Source of the DNA: an uncultured Erysipelotrichaceae bacterium
GTDB taxonomy: Bacteria > Bacillota_I > Bacilli_A > RF39 > UBA660
Assembly (NCBI GenBank): GCA_902766875.1
Contig: CACXFI010000030.1
Location: 1-11,682 of the forward strand
Length of the DNA: 11,682 bases
Reading direction: 5' to 3'
Part shown: positions 1-6,155 of the stretch, one piece after another
Layout: every line of letters starts with the position of its first letter
Numbering within the stretch: position 1 is the first letter of the stretch
Position numbers and translations under genes: made by a program
The notes under the pieces: model-generated
Told to the model about the DNA's origin: nothing
The model's database searches: none
What the model saw: only the letters and a program-made list of their open reading frames with translations

Positions 1-23
1 AAAATGTTCTTTTTAATTATATA

Positions 24-1319
24 TTAGTAATCAGCCTCATTAGTGTCAAAACCACTATAATCAAAATTGTCAGACTCTTCTATGGTTATACTTCCATTTT
101 CCAACCCTTCAGGTAAATATTTTATAAAAGCATTTATAAAAGTTGCTCCTATTACAAAGAACATTATAGCAAGATAGATAGCGATTATAATTGTTTCTAC
201 AAACCCTCCTAAGAATATTAATCCTATACTAGTGCCACCTTTTTTACTGCATATATCCATTATCTCTTCTTTAGATTTACCACTATTATTAGTTATAATT
301 TTTGTTACTTTAGCTTTTACAAAGTTCATATATAATGGCTTAAATAATAAAGCTGCTGCTATAGGTAGAGCTATAGCACCAATTGGAAAAATAGTTCCTA
401 CTATTAAAACTATGATAAAGAGTAATATTGAATATAAAAACATTTTTCTATATAGCATATAAGTTACATTTAGGAAAAAAGCTGGTAGTGAGAATTTTAA
501 GTCTTTAATTTTATCATAGTTTTTACCTATAAAAGCTTTAATATAAGCTTCTTTATCATTTTCAGTTAGCCCGTTATTAGGTTGATTCTGAATAGTCTGA
601 TTATTATCTTGAGTTGGTTTTTCTTGATTATTATTAGAAGTATTATCTATAGGATTATTATTGGAAGAATTATTTATAGGGCTATTATTATTAAATAATG
701 GATTATTATTGTTACTACTATTAATATTTATGCTTTTTAGATTATTATTTATAGGTAATGGATTACTATCTAGAGGTTGTGTTTGATTGTTTGGCATAAT
801 ACTTTGAACATTTATCGGCTTTGGTTCAAAAGCTGGTTCTGAAATTTCACTATTATTTGCTGTTTGCGTATTATTTATAATAGGTGTGCCAATAAGACTA
901 CTACTAGGTATTGTATTATTACGCATAATTTCATTATTATTAGGAACGTTTGGGGTTATTATAGAATTATCAATAGGGTTAGGCTGAGGTGTTACTATTT
1001 CATTATTAGCAGATGTTGGTGTATTATTTATTGATGGTACTATGCTCTCACTGCTTACTGGTATTATGTTATTAGATAGATTATTTACTTCATTATTAGG
1101 ATTAGATTCTGGAGTAATTATTTGATTATTTAAATTAGTAGGTTGTGGTACCACGTTACTACTGTTTACTGGTATTACGTTAGTATTAGGTATATTGTTT
1201 ACCTGTTCTTGAGGAAGTGATTGAGTTGGAGTTGGTACGTTAGGTACATTATTTGGTGTTATTGGTTGAACGTTTATTAAATTGTTATTTACTCCATTAC
1301 TATTCATTTCATTATTCAT
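24..1319 (-). CDS. Asn/Pro-rich protein with C-terminal DUF2628-like membrane domain
   Basis: The protein has 431 residues in two parts. Residues 1-250 are low complexity: about 73 are Asn, with many Pro, Ser, Thr and Gln, and loose repeats such as IITPxxNPNNE and NNxPINN. There is no signal peptide. Residues about 252-405 look like the DUF2628 family: an amphipathic start (EAYIKAFIGKNYDKIK), then FSLPAFFLNVTYMLYRKM, hydrophobic stretches at about 294-326 and 364-398, and KKGGTSIG between them. The tail is acidic (EESDNFDYSGFDTNEADY). The DUF2628 match is from memory of the family pattern (aromatic FF..YRKM), not a search; function is unknown even in the family. The ATG start at 1319 is preceded by AGAGGTAG at a normal distance and by its own promoter. 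Met5 is a possible alternative start. The gene is apparently monocistronic. I infer an inner-membrane protein with a long disordered cytoplasmic N-terminus. Confidence 0.8.
   Translation of the reverse strand: MNNEMNSNGVNNNLINVQPITPNNVPNVPTPTQSLPQEQVNNIPNTNVIPVNSSNVVPQPTNLNNQIITPESNPNNEVNNLSNNIIPVSSESIVPSINNTPTSANNEIVTPQPNPIDNSIITPNVPNNNEIMRNNTIPSSSLIGTPIINNTQTANNSEISEPAFEPKPINVQSIMPNNQTQPLDSNPLPINNNLKSININSSNNNNPLFNNNSPINNSSNNNPIDNTSNNNQEKPTQDNNQTIQNQPNNGLTENDKEAYIKAFIGKNYDKIKDLKFSLPAFFLNVTYMLYRKMFLYSILLFIIVLIVGTIFPIGAIALPIAAALLFKPLYMNFVKAKVTKIITNNSGKSKEEIMDICSKKGGTSIGLIFLGGFVETIIIAIYLAIMFFVIGATFINAFIKYLPEGLENGSITIEESDNFDYSGFDTNEADY
570..749 (-). repeat. AAT-rich low-complexity coding tract (poly-Asn region)
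   Basis: This is the densest part of the Asn-rich region, codons about 191-250, with runs such as NNNN, NNNSPINNSSNNN and SNNNNQ. On the plus strand it appears as repeated attatt units. Seen directly: near-trinucleotide repetition with interruptions. Such tracts can change length by slippage; that is inference here. Confidence 0.6.
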
Positions 1320-1346
1320 AATATCTACCTCTTCTATTCTATATAT

Positions 1347-1375
1347 ATTTTAGCAAAAAAAGTTATTAATTACAA
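1347..1375 (-). promoter_or_regulatory. Sigma-A-type promoter for the Asn-rich membrane protein gene
   Basis: Reading the minus strand, TTGTAA (1375-1370) is followed by a 17-base spacer ending in TGC and then TAAAAT (1352-1347), an extended -10 (TGn). The expected start of transcription is about 1340, giving a leader of roughly 20 bases that holds the AGAGGTAG ribosome site. It lies just after the terminator of the upstream gene. Confidence 0.65.
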
Positions 1376-1383
1376 TATATATA

Positions 1384-1412
1384 AATAAAAATAACTATAT
1401 TAATAGTTATTT
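1384..1412 (-). terminator. Rho-independent terminator of the coiled-coil membrane protein gene
   Basis: A 10-bp A/T-rich stem (1412-1403 with 1398-1389) has a 4-base loop and is followed on the minus strand by a T-rich tract. The 5' arm AAATAACTAT contains the last base triplet of the gene and its TAA stop (1409-1407). The stem is weak because it has only one G-C pair, so efficiency is uncertain. Confidence 0.6.
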
Positions 1413-2129
1413 CTGTTTTTTTATTCTCATATTTTTTTTCTTTTTAGCTTCCATATTACTTTTACCAATCATTTTGTCTAAATATGTACTATTATCATAG
1501 TTCATTGCTATTTCTTTTATAGTTTGTTTTTTATTTTCTAGTTTTGTTTCGTAATTATAATATTTTTTATATTTATCATAACTTTCTTTTTCTATTTTTA
1601 ATGACTCTTTATATAAATGTTCTTTTTTATTAATTTTTTCTATTTCTTCAACTATTTTTTGATATTTTTTCTTTTTACCTAATTTTTTTAAATCACCTAA
1701 AGCTACAATAGGATAATTTTTATTTGTAATATTTTTAATTAGATGAGGTATTAAAAACATAGCTTCTAGACTGGACCATGCTACTACTAATACTTTTACT
1801 ATAATATTAAATACATTGTTTAATGATATAATATCTTTAGAAAAGGCTAATGTTAGAGGTGCTGTTATTATAAAAATATCAAAAAGAAATAGTCCAAAAA
1901 TATTAATTACTTTTTGTTTTTTTCTTGTTTTTTCATAGATAATGCCTTTTAATTTTCTTCTTTTTTCTTTTTCTTTTAATATATCTTCATGGAATAACTT
2001 ATTTATTTCTTTAATCTTATTATAATCATTATATAATAATTCTTTTTGTGATTTTATATCAGTTATTTCTGAGTCATATTTATTAATAAGATTTTGATAT
2101 TCTATGCTATTTTGTACACTTTTATTCAT
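1407..2129 (-). CDS. Unknown coiled-coil protein with two central membrane segments
   Basis: I do not recognise the family. The 240-residue protein has a charged, probably coiled-coil N-terminal part (about 10-73, rich in Lys, Glu and Ile). Two membrane segments follow (about 76-98 and 105-131) with a short polar link SKDIISLNN. A second strongly basic and helical part covers about 145-240 and ends in a Lys/Arg cluster (AKKKKNMRIKKQK). With two membrane passes both long arms should lie on the same side, probably the cytoplasm given the flanking lysines (positive-inside rule). There is no catalytic motif. The ATG at 2129 follows TTAGGTGATATT, an ideal ribosome site. The gene has its own promoter between it and smc and its own terminator. 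Any link to SMC is only positional. Calling it a real gene is secure; a function is not. Confidence 0.75.
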   Translation of the reverse strand: MNKSVQNSIEYQNLINKYDSEITDIKSQKELLYNDYNKIKEINKLFHEDILKEKEKRRKLKGIIYEKTRKKQKVINIFGLFLFDIFIITAPLTLAFSKDIISLNNVFNIIVKVLVVAWSSLEAMFLIPHLIKNITNKNYPIVALGDLKKLGKKKKYQKIVEEIEKINKKEHLYKESLKIEKESYDKYKKYYNYETKLENKKQTIKEIAMNYDNSTYLDKMIGKSNMEAKKKKNMRIKKQK

Positions 2130-2133
2130 AATA

Positions 2134-2160
2134 TCACCTAATGCCCCTTTTCAACTAATG
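2134..2160 (-). repeat. Imperfect 10-base direct repeat in the leader of the coiled-coil membrane gene
   Basis: On the plus strand tcacctaatg (2134-2143) and tcaactaatg (2151-2160) match at 9 of 10 positions, 17 bases apart. The inner copy contains the Shine-Dalgarno GGTGA; the outer lies near the predicted transcription start. It could be a protein-binding site, or simply a duplicated ribosome site. Confidence 0.35.
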
Positions 2161-2166
2161 GTTAAT

Positions 2167-2196
2167 ATTCTAGCATAATATTTTAAAAAATGCAAA
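2167..2196 (-). promoter_or_regulatory. Promoter of the coiled-coil membrane protein gene
   Basis: On the minus strand TTTGCA (2196-2191) is followed by an 18-base spacer ending TGC and then TAGAAT (2172-2167), an extended -10. The -35 lies in the T-rich tail of the smc terminator. The -35 is only a partial match, so the extended -10 probably carries the activity. Confidence 0.55.
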
Positions 2197-2229
2197 TAAA
2201 AAGAAAAGTATATATTTTTACTTTTCTTT
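2195..2229 (-). terminator. Rho-independent terminator of smc, overlapping the stop codon
   Basis: An 11-bp stem (2229-2219 pairing with 2210-2200) has an 8-base A/T loop, followed by TTATTTG on the minus strand. The 5' arm AAAGAAAAGTA encodes the last Lys-Glu-Lys codons and runs into the TAA stop (2220-2218). Confidence 0.7.
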
Positions 2230-5166
2230 CATATCTTCTAATTTAACACTTACTAATCTACTAACACCAGACTCTTGCATAGTTATTCCGTATAGAATAT
2301 CAGCAAATTCCATAGTTTTCTTTTTATGAGTTATTAAAATAACTTGAGTCTTATCATGATATTTTTTTAGATAATTACCAAATGATTCGACATTGGCATC
2401 ATCTAGGGCTGCTTCTACTTCATCTAAGAGACAGAATGGTACTGGTCTTACATTTAAAATTGCAAATAATAGTGATATAGCTGTAAATGTTTTTTCTCCA
2501 CCTGATAGTAAAGATAAGCTTTTAAGATTTTTACCGGATGGTACTGCTTTAATATCAATACCAGTTTCAAGAATATTTTCTGGTTCTGTTAGTTCTAATG
2601 ATGCTTCTCCACCTCTAAATAATTCTTTGAATACTTTTTTAAATTCTATTTCTATTTTATTAAAAGTATTAATGAATTTTTCTTTCATAATAGAATCCAT
2701 TTCTTTTATTATTTCTAAAAGTGTATCTTCGGCATTTAATAAATCTTGTTTTTGACTTTCTAAAAAGTCATATCTTTCTTTTACTCTTTTATACTCTTCA
2801 ATACTACCTATATTTACTTCACCAATTGTTTTTATTTTATTTTTTAAATTTGATACTATATTTCTAGCTTCATTTTCTTCAATATCTAATTTATATTTAG
2901 ATTTGGCATTTTCAAAAGTCATATTATATTCTTCACTTAGTGTTAATAATAAATTATCTAGTTTAACATCATTTCTATTAGATTTTATTTCTAAGTCTTT
3001 TAGTTCTTTTTCTTTTTTGCTTATATATAAACTACTACTTTTATTATTTTCTTCTAATTCTTTAATGTTTATTTCTAATTTGTTTTTATCTTGTTTTAAT
3101 GTTTCTATATTTTTAGTAATATTATCTTTATCTTTTTTATATTTATAGTATTCTTGTAATAGTCTTTCTTCTTCACTGTTAGTTTTATTTCCTAAGATGT
3201 TTTCTAAATCTTTTAATTCTTTAGATATTTTATCTTTTTCTAACTTAGTATTATTAATTAAATTATTTTTACTGTTTATAATTTCTATTATTTCGTTTTT
3301 AGATAATCTTTCTTTAGTTATTTTATCTTCTAATTCATTTAATTCTTTAGTTAATTTAGATAGTTCTTTTTCAATATTTATATTACCATCTTTTAATGAA
3401 TTTATTTGATGTTTATATCTTTCTAATTCATATCTTTCTTTGATGACATTACTTCCTTTTATGGTATTACCTCCAGTAATGGAACCACCGACATTTACTA
3501 CTTGGCCATCTAATGTTACTATTTTATATTTATTATTTATTTGTTTACTGATTAGATTAGCACTTGATATAGAATTAGTTACTATAACATTACCTAATTG
3601 ATTTAAGATAATATTTTTGTATTTATCATCATATTTTACTAAAGTATCGGCAGTACCTATATAATTATCATTATTATTTAAAATATCTAGAGTATCTTTA
3701 TCTATGTATCTTTCTTTTATTACTGATAATGGGAAGAAGGTGGCTCTACCTATGTTATTATCTTTTAAATAGTTAATTAATTCTTTAGCGATATCTGGAG
3801 TATCTACTACTAAATAGTTAGATGATGCCCCTAATGCAGTAGAAATAGCAGTAGTGTATTTATCTTCTACTTCTATTAAATTACCTATTATATTATGTAC
3901 ACCTGTAAATCTTGGATTATTCATTATAGATTTTATAGATCCAGGAGCACTATTATAATTAATTATAGAATTTTCTAAGTAACTAATTTTATAGTTTAAA
4001 TCGGCTATATCTCTATTATTTTTATTTAAAGTATTATTATAATTAATATATTTATTTTTTAGATCTTTGTTTTTTATATTTGTAAGTTCTATATTATTAT
4101 CTATATCTTTAATTTTATTATTATTTATTTCTAGTTCTTTTTTTAATAAATCTATATCATTTGATAGTTTTAATTCTTGTTCTTTTAATTCTAAAATATT
4201 ATTATTAATTTTATTGGTTTTATCACTATATTTATTTCTTTCTTTTAATAGTCTTATATCGGCATCTATTTGTTCTATTTTTTGAGTTGTTTCTAATAAC
4301 TCTGTTTGATTATTTGTTAGTTTATCTTCTATATCTTTTAATCTATTTTTTTCTTTTATTATATCTATATCATAGTTAGTATTATTATTATTTAAAACTA
4401 TTATTTCATCATTTAAAGTATTAATTTTATTCTTCATATCTGTTGTTTCTAGAGATAATCTTTCAATATCACTAGTTATTAAAGATACTTCGATATTAGT
4501 TAATTTATTTTTAGTATCTAAATATATTGTGGCATCTTCACTTTGTTTTTTTAAAGGTCCTAAATTATTTTCTAACTCTAAGGATATATCTTTGATTCTA
4601 TCTAAATTATTATTTGTTCTTTCTAATTTTCTTATAGCTTCTTCTTTTCTTTTTTTGTATTTTAAAACTCCTGCTGCTTCTTCAAATATTACTCTTCTAT
4701 CTTGAGGTTTAGTTGATAAGATTTCATCTATTTTACCTTGAGATATTATATTAAAACTTTCTTTAGAAGCGCCACTATCTACTAATATATCTGTTATATC
4801 TTTTAGCCTACATCTTTCGTTATTAAGATAGTATTCATTTTCACCACTTCTATAAACTATTCTTTTTACTGATACTTCATTATAATCTATAGGTAGCATA
4901 TGATCTGTATTATCAAATATTAAAGTTACTGAAGCACTATTTAATGCTTTTCTACTTTTGCTACCAGAAAATATTACATCGGTACTAGAGTCTCCTCTTA
5001 GGCTTTTAATTGATTGTTCTCCTAATACCCATCTTACAGCATCGACAATATTAGATTTACCACTTCCGTTTGGACCTACTATACCATTTAAGTTTTTTCC
5101 GAATTCTATTTCTAATTTATCAGCAAAGGATTTAAATCCATATACTTTGATACTTTTTAAATACAT
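2218..5166 (-). CDS. smc: Chromosome partition protein SMC
   Basis: SMC forms a ring-shaped ATPase dimer with ScpA and ScpB that compacts and resolves the nucleoid. With the ATG at 5166 the protein is 982 residues and begins MYLKSIKVYGFKSFADK, the classic SMC start. Walker A GPNGSGKSN is at about 31-39 and the Q-loop SQGKIDEIL is near 143. The first coiled-coil arm spans about 165-405. The hinge is about 410-570 (GVHNIIGNLIEV, AISTALG, GRATFFPL, GGSITGGN), and the second arm about 575-830. The head half then shows LSLLSGGEKTF near 890, Walker B CLLDEVEAALDDAN near 920 and ITHKKKTME near 947. An in-frame GTG at 5190 would add 8 residues but AAGGTGAG sits 5 bases before the ATG, so the ATG is preferred. 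Bacillus SMC is near 1190 residues; the arms here are much shorter, near the size I recall for mollicute P115. The gene is monocistronic, with its own promoter and terminator. Confidence 0.98.
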   Translation of the reverse strand: MYLKSIKVYGFKSFADKLEIEFGKNLNGIVGPNGSGKSNIVDAVRWVLGEQSIKSLRGDSSTDVIFSGSKSRKALNSASVTLIFDNTDHMLPIDYNEVSVKRIVYRSGENEYYLNNERCRLKDITDILVDSGASKESFNIISQGKIDEILSTKPQDRRVIFEEAAGVLKYKKRKEEAIRKLERTNNNLDRIKDISLELENNLGPLKKQSEDATIYLDTKNKLTNIEVSLITSDIERLSLETTDMKNKINTLNDEIIVLNNNNTNYDIDIIKEKNRLKDIEDKLTNNQTELLETTQKIEQIDADIRLLKERNKYSDKTNKINNNILELKEQELKLSNDIDLLKKELEINNNKIKDIDNNIELTNIKNKDLKNKYINYNNTLNKNNRDIADLNYKISYLENSIINYNSAPGSIKSIMNNPRFTGVHNIIGNLIEVEDKYTTAISTALGASSNYLVVDTPDIAKELINYLKDNNIGRATFFPLSVIKERYIDKDTLDILNNNDNYIGTADTLVKYDDKYKNIILNQLGNVIVTNSISSANLISKQINNKYKIVTLDGQVVNVGGSITGGNTIKGSNVIKERYELERYKHQINSLKDGNINIEKELSKLTKELNELEDKITKERLSKNEIIEIINSKNNLINNTKLEKDKISKELKDLENILGNKTNSEEERLLQEYYKYKKDKDNITKNIETLKQDKNKLEINIKELEENNKSSSLYISKKEKELKDLEIKSNRNDVKLDNLLLTLSEEYNMTFENAKSKYKLDIEENEARNIVSNLKNKIKTIGEVNIGSIEEYKRVKERYDFLESQKQDLLNAEDTLLEIIKEMDSIMKEKFINTFNKIEIEFKKVFKELFRGGEASLELTEPENILETGIDIKAVPSGKNLKSLSLLSGGEKTFTAISLLFAILNVRPVPFCLLDEVEAALDDANVESFGNYLKKYHDKTQVILITHKKKTMEFADILYGITMQESGVSRLVSVKLEDMKEK

Positions 5167-5170
5167 AATA

Positions 5171-5178
5171 CTCACCTT
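5171..5178 (-). promoter_or_regulatory. Ribosome binding site that fixes the smc start
   Basis: AAGGTGAG on the minus strand, 4 to 5 bases from ATG 5166. It contains an in-frame GTG and another lies upstream at 5190, so automatic start calling would extend the protein. The SD position and the family N-terminus both support 5166. Confidence 0.85.
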
Positions 5179-5198
5179 ACTATCTATCACTAATTAAT

Positions 5199-5227
5199 AT
5201 TATATATTATTTTTTTATCTTTATCAA
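5199..5227 (-). promoter_or_regulatory. Sigma-A-type promoter of smc
   Basis: TTGATA (5227-5222), a 17-base spacer and TATAAT (5204-5199): one mismatch from the full consensus in twelve positions. Transcription should start near 5192, giving a leader of about 26 bases. The -35 begins about 3 bases after the stem of the preceding terminator, so its first bases are also part of that terminator's T-tract. Confidence 0.8.
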
Positions 5228-5260
5228 GAAAAATAAATGACTATGTTTAGTCATTTATTT
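5226..5260 (-). terminator. Rho-independent terminator closing the two-gene unknown operon
   Basis: A 13-bp stem (5260-5248 with 5243-5231) has a 4-base loop; the 3' arm ends in TTTATTT and continues TTCTTG on the minus strand. The 5' arm AAATAAATGACTA starts in the last Lys codon and contains the TAA stop (5257-5255). Confidence 0.7.
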
Positions 5261-6139
5261 AGTTATTTTTCTAGTTTTTGATTTGACTGGGTTATATAAA
5301 AAATTATAGTAATGATCTGGTGATAAATTTGGGTTTGCTATAGCGATAGTTCTTAATTCTCTACTGCTTTTATAATCCGGTATATATAATGACATTCCTT
5401 TTGCTGACATTGTTTTATTCTGTGGTATTTCTTTTTTACATTCTTCATTTATTTTTTCTTTTAATAATGATATTTGATTAGCTAGTCCTAATTTATGTAG
5501 ATCTGGTATTATATCATCTTCCATTAATATAGCGATAGTATTAGGAGTTAAATTATAATACTTAATAGTAGATATGATACTATCAATTAAATTTTCTTTT
5601 AAATTATAATTAAATATAGCATCATCATTTTTATTATATTCTTTTCTTAATTCAGATAAAATTGTTCTATCTTTATCAGTATATATTATTTCTTCCATTG
5701 GTTTTTTAGTTTTTCTCATTATCCTATTTATTAACTTATTATTTGTTATTCCTGATGGATCTGTTAATAAACATAAGTATTCCTCTAGGCAGTCAATACA
5801 GTTATTAAATTTATTAGTTAGGTCTGTCAATATACTTATTCCAACAAAGGATTCTGATATACCTGGTGATAGTGCAAATATACCATCTGGAACATATCTA
5901 TATTTTGCATTCATATAGATATTATTATTTTTAAATTCTCTATTTAATTCTACTAGTTTATTATTCAATTCAAAAGTTGGTATTCTAAAATTACTCTTCA
6001 TTTTTGTAAAATGGCTTTCTAAATTTTCTATTTTTTCTTTTATTTCACTAAATACTTCATATTCATCTCTTACTTTTTCTAAATTAGAAAGATGAGTATT
6101 TTCGTTTTCTTTTTTTAATATTTTTTCAATGTATTCCAT
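5255..6139 (-). CDS. Unknown soluble protein, second gene of a two-gene operon
   Basis: I do not recognise this 294-residue protein. It starts MEYIEKILKKENENTHLS and has a charged, helical, probably coiled-coil stretch over about 5-70. A less charged middle follows (YVPDGIFALSPGISESFVGISILTDL, about 82-108; CIDCLEEYLCLL, about 114-125). A long helical C-terminal half comes next, and a basic tail (NPVKSKTRKITK). No membrane segment, signal peptide or nucleotide-binding motif is visible. The start was chosen at ATG 6139: AAAGGTGA lies 5 bases upstream, and the in-frame GTG at 6148 is part of that site. It begins 16 bases after the stop of the 426-residue gene, so the two are surely co-transcribed and probably translated together in a common process, which remains unknown. 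A terminator follows immediately. Confidence 0.75.
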   Translation of the reverse strand: MEYIEKILKKENENTHLSNLEKVRDEYEVFSEIKEKIENLESHFTKMKSNFRIPTFELNNKLVELNREFKNNNIYMNAKYRYVPDGIFALSPGISESFVGISILTDLTNKFNNCIDCLEEYLCLLTDPSGITNNKLINRIMRKTKKPMEEIIYTDKDRTILSELRKEYNKNDDAIFNYNLKENLIDSIISTIKYYNLTPNTIAILMEDDIIPDLHKLGLANQISLLKEKINEECKKEIPQNKTMSAKGMSLYIPDYKSSRELRTIAIANPNLSPDHYYNFLYNPVKSKTRKITK

Positions 6140-6144
6140 AATTT

Positions 6145-6152
6145 TCACCTTT
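6145..6152 (-). promoter_or_regulatory. Ribosome binding site for the second gene of the unknown operon
   Basis: AAAGGTGA on the minus strand, ending 5 bases before ATG 6139. The GTG inside it (6148-6146) is in frame and would be a false start. It sits in the 16-base gap after the upstream TAG stop (6158-6156). Confidence 0.8.
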
Positions 6153-6155
6153 TTA

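Noticed and set aside
1..23. Terminator after the Asn-rich membrane protein gene
   Set aside because: No stem of useful length is visible between the stop at 24-26 and the window edge; it may be absent or lie outside.
570..1319. Asn-rich repeats as a CRISPR or tandem-repeat array
   Set aside because: The units are irregular in length and sequence and stay in one coding frame, which fits a low-complexity protein region.
24..1319. Asn-rich protein as an LPxTG or secreted surface protein
   Set aside because: No N-terminal signal peptide and no sorting motif; the hydrophobic part is at the C-terminal half with several membrane segments.
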